From Actinomadura sp. K4S16 (GTDB lineage Bacteria > Actinomycetota > Actinomycetes > Streptosporangiales > Streptosporangiaceae): a stretch of 64,000 bases of DNA. Positions 1 to 8,220 of the stretch are shown here, piece after piece. The notes under the pieces are model-generated. The model ran no database searches. It saw nothing but the letters and a program-made list of their open reading frames with translations, and was not told where the DNA came from. The translations under genes and the position numbers were made by a program. The stretch is from positions 992,001 to 1,056,000 of the forward strand of contig NZ_BDDE01000010.1 of assembly GCF_008327685.1 (NCBI RefSeq), read 5' to 3'. How positions within the stretch are numbered: the first letter of the stretch is position 1; every line of letters begins with the position of its first letter.

Positions 1-119
1 GCTTCCACCGGCCTGTGATCGCGTGCAGGCGGTCTTCCGTGTCGGGTCTCATGGCGCCCGACGTTAAGGAGGCCGGATGAGGGCGGGCGCGCGGTTCGTG
101 GATTGTGGATAACTCCTCG
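1..119. other. Window edge, possible 3' end of an upstream plus-strand gene
   Basis: Two plus-strand frames are open from the first base: one ends at TAA 65-67 and the other at TGA 78-80. Either could be the tail of a gene lying mostly outside the window, and there is too little to identify it. An AAGGAGG at 66-72 sits four bases before an ATG at 77, but that frame closes after 11 codons. Confidence 0.25.
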
Positions 120-1430
120 TCAGCGCCGCCGGGAGGCCGCGGCCGCGAGCACCAGGAGCGCGACCAGAAGGGCCGTGACGCGGGTCAGCGTTCCGGGCGA
201 GGAGAGGTAGACCCCGCCGAAGACGGCGATCGCGAGGACGTTCGACAGCAGCGCGCCCGTGTTCGTCAGGGCGGAGACGGACGAGGCCTGGGCGGGCCCC
301 ACCGCGCTGGTGATCCGATCGACCAGGGGGCTGAAGCCCGCCGCGTGCCCCAGCCCGGCGGTGTACAGGAGCGGTATCGACAGCAGCGCCGGCCAGCCGT
401 CCCCGGTCAGCAGGGCCAGCGCCGACGCGGCGGCGGCGAAGGCGAGCAGGCCGAAAGCCGGAAGATTCGCCTTCATCCGCGGGGGCAGACGTGTCCATCC
501 CAGACCCGCCGTCGCGAAACCCGCCGTGTACGGGATGAAGGTGAGACCGGCGTGGAGCGGCGAGAAGCCGAGAACGTTCTGCAAGTAGAGCGCGAGCGTG
601 AACAGGAAGCCGGTGTAGGCGCCCATCACCGCGCAGGACGCGAACAGGCCGGGTGCGACGAAGGGTCTGCGCAGCACCGAGAGGTCCAGCAGCGGTGACG
701 CCGTCCTCAGCTCGTAGACGCAGAAGACGGCGAGCAGCGCGCACCCCACCGCCATGGACGGCCACGTCCACAGCGGCCAGTGCTGCTCCCTGCCCAGGAC
801 CAGGGGCACGACGAAGGCGATCATCCCGAGGGAGAGGAGCACCACGCCGAGCAGGTCCAGGCGGACGGGCTTCCTGTGCTCCGGCGGCATCAGGCGCGGC
901 CCGATCACGAGAAGCGCGGCTCCGATGGGGACGTTGACGAGGAAGATGGGCCGCCAGCTGCCGCCGAGGGTCACGATGAGGCCCCCCGCCACCTGGCCCA
1001 GGGCGACCCCCAGCGCCAGGACCATGGAGTAGAGGCCGAGAGCGCGCGCCCTGGCAGGCCCCTCGAAGGCCAGCTGGATCAGCGACAGGATCTGCGGCAG
1101 CAGCAGCGCGGCCGACGCTCCCTGGAAGATCCTCGCCGCGACCAGGACGGTGCCGGTCGGCGCCAGTCCGCAGGCCAGCGACGACGCGGTGAAACCGAAC
1201 AGCCCCAGGAAGAACATCGTGCGGTGGCCGTAGCCGTCGCCCAGCCGCGCGCCTGTGACCACGAGGACGGCCAAGGCGAAGATGTAGCCGCCCGTGATGA
1301 GTTGCAGCAGGGAGCCGGACGAGTGCAGCCCTTCCGCGATGTCGGGCATCGCCACCGCCACGATGGACCCGTCCATCGACACCATCGTCTGCCCGGTGAG
1401 CAGCACCGCGAGCAGCCATCGTTTGACCAT
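120..1430 (-). CDS. MFS drug exporter, DHA2-like
   Basis: A 436-residue major facilitator superfamily permease with about 12 to 14 hydrophobic segments. It probably exports drugs or other small molecules by proton antiport. The N-terminus (MVKRWLLAVLLTGQTMVSMD) and the loop ARLGDGYGHRTMFFLG match the D-R-x-G-R-R-type motif A between helices 2 and 3, and GALLSNVLAIAVFGGVY ends the bundle. The open frame continues about 130 codons upstream, but that part lies antisense to the neighbouring regulator; the ATG at 1430 opens directly on the first membrane helix and is preferred. The gene is divergent from an AraC-family regulator with about 66 bp between starts, which suggests that regulator controls it. 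Substrate cannot be read from the sequence. Confidence 0.88.
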   Translation of the reverse strand: MVKRWLLAVLLTGQTMVSMDGSIVAVAMPDIAEGLHSSGSLLQLITGGYIFALAVLVVTGARLGDGYGHRTMFFLGLFGFTASSLACGLAPTGTVLVAARIFQGASAALLLPQILSLIQLAFEGPARARALGLYSMVLALGVALGQVAGGLIVTLGGSWRPIFLVNVPIGAALLVIGPRLMPPEHRKPVRLDLLGVVLLSLGMIAFVVPLVLGREQHWPLWTWPSMAVGCALLAVFCVYELRTASPLLDLSVLRRPFVAPGLFASCAVMGAYTGFLFTLALYLQNVLGFSPLHAGLTFIPYTAGFATAGLGWTRLPPRMKANLPAFGLLAFAAAASALALLTGDGWPALLSIPLLYTAGLGHAAGFSPLVDRITSAVGPAQASSVSALTNTGALLSNVLAIAVFGGVYLSSPGTLTRVTALLVALLVLAAAASRRR

Positions 1431-1496
1431 TCCGCGAGTGTGCCGACCGCCCCGTACCAGCGCTTGAACATGTTTGCCCTGCGTACGATGGCGGGC

Positions 1497-2354
1497 ATGC
1501 GCGAGTCGACCATCGTGGCGGAAACGGACGACTTCGCCGTCCACGCCGTGCGCTGCACCGGGCACCGGCCCGGCTGGTCGGAGCCTGAGCCGTTCGACGG
1601 CGACCAGATCGTCCTGGTGCGGGCGGGACGGTTCCGCATGCGTTCGCGCCACGGACGCGACGTCCTCGACCCCACCACGGGCTACACCCAGACCACCGGC
1701 GAGGAGGGCCAGTTCGCGCATCCCGCAGGCGGCGACGTGTGCACGGCCATCATGCTCTCCCCCGCCCTCTGGCGACGCCCGTCCGGGACTGTCAGGGTCA
1801 GCGCGCGCGCGGACCTCGCCCATCGCCTCCTACTGCGAGCCGGCCCCGACGTGGGATACGAGACTGCCGAGCGGCTCATGGACCTCCTCGCCCACCTGGC
1901 CGTGGACGAGCAGGGCGGCAGGCGCCGCGCCGTGGTCGACGAGGCGCGCGAGGCCATGGCGAGCCGCCATCCGCAGGCGGCCGGCCTGGTCCCGCTGGCG
2001 CGCCTCCTGGAGGTCTCCCCCTCCCACCTGAGCCGGACGTTCCGCAGCGAGACGGGCATGTCCGTCACCCGCTACCGGAACCGGATCCGGGTCGGGCGCG
2101 CCCTCGACCGCCTGGAGCAGGGCGAGCGGGATCTGGCGGGCCTGGCCGCCGACCTCGGTTTCGCCGACCACGCGCATCTCACTCGCACCATCAGGGCGGA
2201 GACCGGTCATCCGCCGACCGTCCTGCGCAGCCTCCTGCGCCCCTCAGGGCCCCGGGCGGCGGCAGGCGCGGGTCAGAGCTGGGGCGCCACGACGACGCCC
2301 AGCATGCCGGGGCCGACATGGGCGCCGATGACGGGGCCGACCTCGCCGACGTAG
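1497..2354 (+). CDS. AraC-family transcriptional regulator
   Basis: A 285-residue regulator. The first 150 residues form an AraC-type sensing domain. The C-terminal HTH_18 double helix-turn-helix runs roughly from residue 160 to 255, with the signatures LLEVSPSHLSRTFRSETGMS and LAADLGFADHAHLTRTIRAE. Three in-frame ATGs exist (1470, 1488, 1497). The last is chosen because TACGAT at 1484-1489 would be a -10 box giving a leaderless message from 1497; the others remain possible. It is divergent from the MFS exporter, its likely target. The last ~25 residues are low-complexity and overlap the convergent DegV gene by 82 bp, so the functional protein probably ends before them. Confidence 0.85.
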   Translation: MRESTIVAETDDFAVHAVRCTGHRPGWSEPEPFDGDQIVLVRAGRFRMRSRHGRDVLDPTTGYTQTTGEEGQFAHPAGGDVCTAIMLSPALWRRPSGTVRVSARADLAHRLLLRAGPDVGYETAERLMDLLAHLAVDEQGGRRRAVVDEAREAMASRHPQAAGLVPLARLLEVSPSHLSRTFRSETGMSVTRYRNRIRVGRALDRLEQGERDLAGLAADLGFADHAHLTRTIRAETGHPPTVLRSLLRPSGPRAAAGAGQSWGATTTPSMPGPTWAPMTGPTSPT

Positions 2355-3136
2355 ACGTCCTGGACGTGCGGGACGCGTTCACGGAGCCGGGCGGCCAGGG
2401 TCTCGGCGCGGGCGGCGGCGGCGAGGTGCTGGACGCCCAGGTCGACGCGCCGGTCACCTGCCTCGGTCACGGCCAGTTCCTCCAGCCGGCCCAGCGCCCG
2501 CGACGACGTGCGGACCTTCTCCAGCGGCGCGATGCCGCCGTCGGTGATCTCGAGGAGCGGTTTCACCATCAGCGCGGAGCCCCACAGGGTGGCGGCGGCG
2601 CCGATCCGGCCGCCCCGCCGCAGATGCTCCAGGGTGTCGACGTAGATGAGGGAGCGGGTGAGCCCGGCCCGCCGGACGGCGGCGGACACGGCCTCCTCCG
2701 CGGACCCGCCCCGCATCGCGACGGCCGCCGCGGAGAGGGCGGCGAATCCGAGGCCCATGCCGATGGTGCCGCTGTCGACGACCCGCACGGGCACGGGCGC
2801 GTCCTCCGCGGCGAGGCGCGCGGCCTCGACCGTCCCGGACATGCCCGAGGCCAGGTGCACGGAGACCACCGCACGCGCGCCCGAGGCGGCGGCGGCCTTG
2901 TAGGCGTCCGCGAACCGCCTGGGTGCGGGACGGGACGTGGTGACGGGACGCCATTCCTTCAGCGCCCGGGCGGCCTCGGCGGTGCTCATGTCGCCCTCGT
3001 CCCGCGTGGTGCCGCCGACGGCGATCTGCAGGGGGACGACGGTCAGCCCGTGCCGTTCGGCGAGCCCGGGGGGAAGGTAGGCGGTGGAATCGGTGACGAC
3101 CGCGACCGCACCGCCACTGCCGCCCGCACTGCCCAT
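2273..3136 (-). CDS. DegV family fatty-acid-binding protein
   Basis: A 287-residue DegV-family protein. DegV/FakB proteins bind one fatty acid and, in Firmicutes, present it to the kinase FakA; whether a FakA partner exists here cannot be seen. The N-terminal VAVVTDSTAYLPPGLAERHG matches the DegV opening (TDSxxxL), followed by the TSRPAP segment near residue 65 that contributes the lipid-binding Thr-Ser, and SVHLASGMSGTVEAA for the second lobe. Length is usual for the family. The start ATG at 3136 is followed by a short Gly/Ser stretch, so translation could begin slightly later. Its 3' end overlaps the convergent AraC gene. Confidence 0.9.
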   Translation of the reverse strand: MGSAGGSGGAVAVVTDSTAYLPPGLAERHGLTVVPLQIAVGGTTRDEGDMSTAEAARALKEWRPVTTSRPAPRRFADAYKAAAASGARAVVSVHLASGMSGTVEAARLAAEDAPVPVRVVDSGTIGMGLGFAALSAAAVAMRGGSAEEAVSAAVRRAGLTRSLIYVDTLEHLRRGGRIGAAATLWGSALMVKPLLEITDGGIAPLEKVRTSSRALGRLEELAVTEAGDRRVDLGVQHLAAAARAETLAARLRERVPHVQDVYVGEVGPVIGAHVGPGMLGVVVAPQL

Positions 3137-3170
3137 GCCGGCGACCCTACCCGCCGCCGCGGGTTCCGCG

Positions 3171-4384
3171 TCAGGGCTGGACGGGCACGCCGCCGCGCCA
3201 GATGCGCAGGGCGCGGAGCCCGAACGCCCAGGCGAAGGCGCCCTCGTGGTCGGCGTCCCACAGGACGATGTCGGCGAGCATGCCCGGGGCGAGGGAGCCG
3301 CGGTCGCCGACGCGCAGCGCGGCGGCTCCGCCGAGGGTGGCGGCGCGCAGCGCCTCGGTCACGCTGAGCCCGAACATCGCGACCGACAGCCCGATGACGA
3401 GGGGCATGGACGTGATGCCGCACTGGCCGGGGTTGTGGTCGGTGCCGAGGGCGACGGTGACGCCGCGGTCGAGCATCTGCCGGACGGGCGCGGGGGCGCG
3501 GCTGCTGTTGAGGGAGCTGCCGGGGCAGACGGTGGCGGTGACGCCGGCGTGGGCGAGGGCCTTGATGTCGTCGTCGTTGGCCTGGGTGAGCAGGTCGGCG
3601 GACGCGCAGCCGACCTCGGCGGCGACCTGGGCGGCGCCGATGCGCTCGTTGGCGCAGGCGTGCATGCGGGCCTTGAGGCCGGCGCGCTTGCCGGTGAGCA
3701 GGAGGGCGCGGGCCTCCTCGGCGGTGAAGTGGCCCTCGTCGCAGTAGACGTCGATCGAGTCGGCCCCGGCGACGGCGGCGTCGCCGGCCCAGAGGCGGAC
3801 GGCCTCGATGTAGTCGCGGCGGCGTCCGAAGAACTCGGGCGGCAGGATGTGCGCGGCGAGGAACGTGGCGTGGATGCGGGGCATGGAGGGCTCGCCCTCC
3901 AGCGACCGCAGCATCCGGATGTCGGCGAGCTCGCCGTCGCGGGTGAGGTGGTAGCCGGTCTTGGCCTCGACGGTGGTGGTCCCGGCGAGGATCCACTGGC
4001 GGAGCCGTTCGCGGACGCCGTTGCACAGCGTCCAGGGGTCGGTCCCCGGGTGACGGTCACGGTGGAGTTGACGCCGCCGCCCGCCGCGGTGATCGCGGAG
4101 TGGGACGAGCCGCTGGTGCGCATGGCGAGCTCGGCCCAGCGGTTGCCCGCGTAGACGGGGTGGGAGTGCGCGTCGATGAGGCCGGGCGTGACGAGGCCGC
4201 CGCCGAGGTTCTCGACGTGGTCGACGTCGACGATGTCGTCGATGATGCCGGGGACGCTCTGCGGGAGGTCGGAGGCGGGCCCGGCCCAGACGACGCGGTC
4301 GTCGTGGATGAGAACCGCGGCGTTGCTGCAGACGTCGGTGCCCGTCCAGAGCCTGCCGATGTTCGTCAACAGCCGTACCGTCAT
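3171..4384 (-). pseudogene. hutI: Imidazolonepropionase-like amidohydrolase, frameshifted
   Basis: Resembles HutI, the metal-dependent amidohydrolase that opens 4-imidazolone-5-propanoate in histidine breakdown. It begins MTVRLLTNIGRLWTG at ATG 4384, and the first frame carries DAHSHPVYAG (the metal-binding HxH) and continues to GGGVNSTVTVTRG. There it loses register: the next expected residues (TDPWTLCNGVRERLR) lie one frame over, and that frame continues to the stop at 3171 with YCDEGHF, MHACANE and GTDHNPG. The break is at 4044-4047, a run of four C on the plus strand where five would restore the frame. Both halves sum to about 404 codons, normal for HutI. The usual catalytic SADHL motif reads SADLL, so activity may have been lost or shifted. 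Either a recent pseudogene or a homopolymer sequencing error. No other hut gene is present. Confidence 0.8.
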
Positions 4385-4791
4385 AGGGTCACCGACCTGG
4401 ATGGGGCCGTGCGCACGCGGGCGCGCTGCAGGATGCGGGGCGGAGGTGCGGGCCGCGGGCCCTCGTGTCGGCGTTCGGACCTGCCATGGTTGGGCCACCT
4501 GCTCTCGATCCGAAACGCCGGCTGGGTGCCGGCGGCTCCACCTGTGGAGGGTCGGGTGACCGGGGGGCCACCACTGGCAACGAGACCGGAGATATCGGTT
4601 TCGTCACGGTAGTGCACCGAAGGCCCGTCCGACAACCTCTGATCGCAGCGCATCGACACCCATCACCCCGCCCCTTGGCTCTTCGACGGTACGGATTTCA
4701 ACCGCATCGTCAAGCGGAATGGACAAGCTGTCACCGTTCGGGGACCAGGACGCCCCTTCGGACGATCACGAAGCGGCCGAACGACCGGTCC
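4385..4791. other. Intergenic, no gene recognised
   Basis: About 400 bp between the start of the hutI-like gene and the terminator of hflX. Plus-strand open frames here have no recognisable protein content. One small perfect inverted repeat (CTCCAC/GTGGAG, 4536-4549) could be an operator for the hutI-like gene. No convincing -35/-10 pair was found. Confidence 0.4.
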
Positions 4792-4825
4792 AAAACCCGC
4801 CGGGCCCTCGGAAGGGCCCGGCGGG
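4792..4825 (-). terminator. Intrinsic terminator of hflX
   Basis: A perfect 12-bp stem (CCCGCCGGGCCC, 4796-4807, pairing with 4814-4825) with the loop TCGGAA. On the minus strand it is followed by TTTT (4792-4795), ten bases after the hflX stop. This is a textbook rho-independent terminator, unusual here for having a U-tract. Confidence 0.88.
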
Positions 4826-4834
4826 GACAGGACT

Positions 4835-6271
4835 TCAGGCCGTCGGGGAGACGGTCTCGTACCGTGCGAGTTCGCCCGCGAGGTCGGCGGGCATCCGGGC
4901 GTGCATGACGGTGCCCTCGGCGACGTGCTCCTGCTTGAGCACCTCTCCGCGCTCGTGGACGCGCGCGACGAGGTCTCCGCGCTCGTAGGGCACGAGGACG
5001 TGCAGTTCGCTCTCCAGGCCCGGCAGGTCGGCCTCGATCGCGGCGCGCAGCTCCTCGATGCCGAACCCGGTGCGGGCGGACACCACGACGCTGTGCGGCT
5101 CGCGGCGCTGCAGGCGCGCGATCGCCAGCTCGTCGGCCGCGTCCGCCTTGTTGATCACGATGATCTCCGGGATGCGGTCGGCGCCGATCTCGCGCAGCAC
5201 CTCGCGGACGGCGTCGATCTGCGCCTCGGGGTCGGCGTCGGAGCCGTCCACGACGTGCAAGACGAGCCCCGCGTCCGTGACCTCCTCCAGCGTCGAGCGG
5301 AACGCCTCGACGAGCTGGTGCGGCAGGTGCCGGACGAACCCGACCGTGTCGGCCAGCGTGTAGGCGCGGCCGCCCGGCGTCTCGGCGCGCCGGACGGTGG
5401 GGTCGAGGGTGGCGAACAGCGCGTTCTCCACCAGCACCCCGGCGCCGGTGAGCCGGTTGAGCAGGGACGACTTGCCCGCGTTGGTGTAGCCGGCGATGGC
5501 GACGGCGGGCACCCGGTGGCGGCGCCGCTCGCCGCGCTTGGTGTCGCGCGACTTGGACATCTCACCGATCTGCCGGCGCAGCTTGGCCATCCGGGTGCGG
5601 ATCCGCCGCCGGTCCAGCTCGATCTTGGTCTCGCCGGGCCCGCGGCCGCCGATGCCGACGCCGCCCGCGGCGCGCCCGCCGACCTGCCGGGACAGGTTGC
5701 CGCCCCAGCCGCGCAGCCGCGGCAGCAGGTAGTCGAGCTGCGCGAGCTCGACCTGCGCCTTGCCCTCGCGGCTCTTGGCGTGCTGGGCGAAGATGTCCAG
5801 GATCAGCGCGGTCCGGTCGATCACCTTGACCTGGACGGTCTCCTCCAGGTGGCGCAGCTGGCTCGGGGCCAGCTCGCCGTCGCAGATGACGGTGTCCGCG
5901 CCGGTGGAGATCACGATGTCGCGCAGCTCCGCGGCCTTGCCGGAGCCGATGTAGGTCGCCGGGTCGGGGCGGGTCCGGCGCTGGACGAGCCCTTCGAGCA
6001 CCTGCGAGCCCGCGGTCTCGGCGAGCAGCGCCAGCTCGCGCAGGGAGTTCTCGGCCTCCTGGGCCGTCCCCTCCGTCCAGACGCCCACCAGGACGACCCG
6101 CTCCAGCCGGAGGGCGCGGTACTCGACCTCGGTGACGTCGGTGAGTTCGGTGGACAGGCCCGCGACGCGGCGCAGTGCCCGCCTGTCTTCGAGATCGAGT
6201 TCGCCCGTCAGGGGCTCGTACTCGAGCTCCTCCTGGATCCGGGCCTGGTCTGCAGAGAAAGGTTCAGTCAT
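4835..6271 (-). CDS. hflX: GTPase HflX
   Basis: A 478-residue ribosome-associated GTPase of the HflX family; the homologue splits stalled or stress-damaged 70S ribosomes. Residues ~1-190 are the HflX N-terminal nucleotide-binding domain, then a Gly-rich linker (GGRAAGGVGIGGRGPGETKI) and a helical arm. The G domain begins near residue 255 with G1 GYTNAGKS, then G2 around ATLDPTVR, G3 DTVGF, G4 NKAD and G5 SAR. ATG 6271 is chosen (MTEPFSADQARIQEELEYEP) because an AGGA lies just upstream and the extra 19 codons back to 6328 look unlike the family. It is followed at once by its own terminator and is divergent from malate synthase. Confidence 0.95.
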   Translation of the reverse strand: MTEPFSADQARIQEELEYEPLTGELDLEDRRALRRVAGLSTELTDVTEVEYRALRLERVVLVGVWTEGTAQEAENSLRELALLAETAGSQVLEGLVQRRTRPDPATYIGSGKAAELRDIVISTGADTVICDGELAPSQLRHLEETVQVKVIDRTALILDIFAQHAKSREGKAQVELAQLDYLLPRLRGWGGNLSRQVGGRAAGGVGIGGRGPGETKIELDRRRIRTRMAKLRRQIGEMSKSRDTKRGERRRHRVPAVAIAGYTNAGKSSLLNRLTGAGVLVENALFATLDPTVRRAETPGGRAYTLADTVGFVRHLPHQLVEAFRSTLEEVTDAGLVLHVVDGSDADPEAQIDAVREVLREIGADRIPEIIVINKADAADELAIARLQRREPHSVVVSARTGFGIEELRAAIEADLPGLESELHVLVPYERGDLVARVHERGEVLKQEHVAEGTVMHARMPADLAGELARYETVSPTA

Positions 6272-6413
6272 ATGTCCTCGTAGAACGCCGCTTCGCGGCC
6301 GTATCTTCCCCGCGATCGTCTCACGCACCCTCCCCAGCGGTCACGTGGTTATCACCCGGTTTCCCCTTGGGTTGACGCAAGCGCGCGCGGGGAGGTCTGC
6401 AAGGAACCCTGCT

Positions 6414-6443
6414 TTGACCGGTCTCCGTACCGGCGAGTACCGT
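6414..6443 (+). promoter_or_regulatory. Candidate promoter for malate synthase
   Basis: TTGACC (6414-6419) is separated by 18 bp from TACCGT (6438-6443), a fair match to an actinobacterial housekeeping promoter. A second TTGACG at 6372 has no clear -10. Direction and distance fit the malate synthase start at 6491. Confidence 0.4.
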
Positions 6444-6465
6444 TCTCCACGTAACAGAAGTCGAA

Positions 6466-6480
6466 TTTCGCTATACGAAA
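6466..6480. promoter_or_regulatory. Inverted repeat TTTCG-N5-CGAAA, putative operator
   Basis: A perfect 5-bp inverted repeat (TTTCGCTATACGAAA) ends 10 bp before the malate synthase ATG. Its size and TTCG/CGAA arms are like operators of IclR-family regulators, which often control glyoxylate genes. No IclR gene is in the window, so the regulator would be elsewhere. A bound protein here would block elongation or ribosome access. Confidence 0.5.
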
Positions 6481-6490
6481 GGGCAGGCAG

Positions 6491-8098
6491 ATGGCTGGAC
6501 TGGAAGGCATCGAGGTCACCGGACCCCTCGGCGAGCGGTACGAGGAGATCCTGACCCCCGACGCGCTCGGCCTGCTCGCCGCCCTGCAGCGCGAGTTGGG
6601 CGCCCGCCGCAAGGAGCTGCTGGGGGCGCGCGCCGAGCGGCAGCGCAAGCTGTCCGCGGGCGGCACCCTCGACTTCCTGCCCGAGACCGCCGGCGTCCGC
6701 GGCGACGACTCGTGGCGCGTCGCCGAGCCCGCGCCCGGCCTCGAGGACCGCCGCGTCGAGATCACCGGCCCCACGGACCGGAAGATGACGATCAACGCGC
6801 TGAACTCGGGCGCCAAGGTGTGGCTGGCCGACTTCGAGGACGCCAACACCCCGCTGTGGAACAACATGATCGAGGGGCAGCTCAACCTGCGGGACGCCCT
6901 CGACCGCACCATCGACTTCACCGACGCCAAGAGCGGCAAGTCCTACGCGCTGAAGGACGACGGGGAGCTCGCGACGATCGTCGTCCGGCCGCGCGGCTGG
7001 CACATGGAGGAGAAGCACCTCCTCGTCGACGGCGAGCCCATGTCCGGGTCGCTGTTCGACTTCGGCCTCTACTTCTTCCACTGCGCCCGCAGGCAGCTGG
7101 CCAAGGGCAAGGGCCCCTACTTCTACCTGCCGAAGATGGAGAGCCACCTCGAGGCGCGGCTCTGGAACGACGCGTTCAACCTCGCCCAGGACGCCCTGGA
7201 GGTCCCGCGCGGCACCATCCGCGCGACCGTGCTGATCGAGACGATCCCGGCCGCGTTCGAGATGGAGGAGATCCTCTACGAGCTGCGCGACCACTCCGCC
7301 GGCCTGAACGCGGGCCGCTGGGACTACCTCTTCTCGGTGATCAAGAAGTTCCGGGACCGGGGCGCCGACTTCGTGCTGCCCGAGCGCAACGCGATCACGA
7401 TGACCGCGCCGTTCATGCGGGCCTACACCGAGCTGCTCGTCCGGACGTGCCACAAGCGCGGCGCGCACGCGATCGGCGGCATGGCGGCGTTCATCCCGTC
7501 CCGCCGCGACGAGGAGGTCAACCGGGTCGCGCTGGAGAAGGTCCGCGCCGACAAGACCCGCGAGTCCGGGGACGGCTTCGACGGCTCCTGGGTCGCCCAC
7601 CCCGACCTCGTCCCGGTCTGCCGCGAGGTGTTCGACGGCGTGCTCGGCGACAAGCCGAACCAGCGCGACCGGCTCCGCGAGGACGTCCACGTCTCCGCCG
7701 CCGACCTGCTCAACGTCAAGGCCACCCCCGGCGAGATCACCGAGGCGGGCCTGCGCAACAACATCGACGTGGCGCTGCGCTACCTCGCCACCTGGCTGGA
7801 CGGCGCCGGCGCGGTCGCGATCCACAACCTGATGGAGGACGCCGCCACCGCGGAGATCTCCCGCTCCCAGGTGTGGCAGTGGATCTACAACGGCGTCGCC
7901 ACCGCCGAGGGCCAGAAGATCACCAAGGAGTGGGTCGAGCAGCTCCTGGACGAGGAGCTCGCCAAGATCCGCGAGGACCTGGGCCAGGCCTACAACGAGC
8001 CCCGCTACAACCAGGCCGTGAAGCTCTTCAAGGAGGTCACGCTGGCCGACGAGTACTCCGAGTTCCTCACCACCCCGGCCTACCAGCAGTTCCCGTAA
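6491..8098 (+). CDS. aceB: Malate synthase A
   Basis: A 535-residue malate synthase of the A type (condenses glyoxylate and acetyl-CoA to malate). The signature [18 protein letters not shown] lies near residue 165-185 and carries the catalytic Arg; the barrel segments [18 protein letters not shown] and [20 protein letters not shown] and the C-terminal [13 protein letters not shown] are all present. Length is normal. The next three plus-strand genes are glycolate oxidase subunits that supply glyoxylate, so this copy probably serves glycolate/glyoxylate use rather than only the acetate shunt; isocitrate lyase is not here. A hairpin follows the stop. An inverted repeat just before the start suggests repression. 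Confidence 0.96.
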   Translation: MAGLEGIEVTGPLGERYEEILTPDALGLLAALQRELGARRKELLGARAERQRKLSAGGTLDFLPETAGVRGDDSWRVAEPAPGLEDRRVEITGPTDRKMTINALNSGAKVWLADFEDANTPLWNNMIEGQLNLRDALDRTIDFTDAKSGKSYALKDDGELATIVVRPRGWHMEEKHLLVDGEPMSGSLFDFGLYFFHCARRQLAKGKGPYFYLPKMESHLEARLWNDAFNLAQDALEVPRGTIRATVLIETIPAAFEMEEILYELRDHSAGLNAGRWDYLFSVIKKFRDRGADFVLPERNAITMTAPFMRAYTELLVRTCHKRGAHAIGGMAAFIPSRRDEEVNRVALEKVRADKTRESGDGFDGSWVAHPDLVPVCREVFDGVLGDKPNQRDRLREDVHVSAADLLNVKATPGEITEAGLRNNIDVALRYLATWLDGAGAVAIHNLMEDAATAEISRSQVWQWIYNGVATAEGQKITKEWVEQLLDEELAKIREDLGQAYNEPRYNQAVKLFKEVTLADEYSEFLTTPAYQQFP

Positions 8099-8136
8099 GG
8101 GGCCGGGCTCCGGCCGGCAGTCCGTAGGGGGCGGCG

Positions 8137-8168
8137 GGCCGTCCGGGAAACGGTTTCCGGACGGCCCG
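8137..8168. terminator. Strong hairpin after aceB
   Basis: GGGCCGTCCGG (8137-8147) pairs perfectly with CCGGACGGCCC (8158-8168) around a short AT-containing loop. No U-tract follows on either strand, as is common for actinobacterial terminators. It probably ends or attenuates aceB transcription before glcD. Confidence 0.6.
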
Positions 8169-8220
8169 GCGCCCCTTGCGACGGGCTCGCGTGCGAGGGA
8201 TCGTGGAAGGGATGGAGACC

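Noticed and set aside
3043..4026. 327-codon minus-strand frame over the hutI-like gene
   Set aside because: Arg/Pro/His-rich shadow frame; the other two frames hold the HutI motifs.
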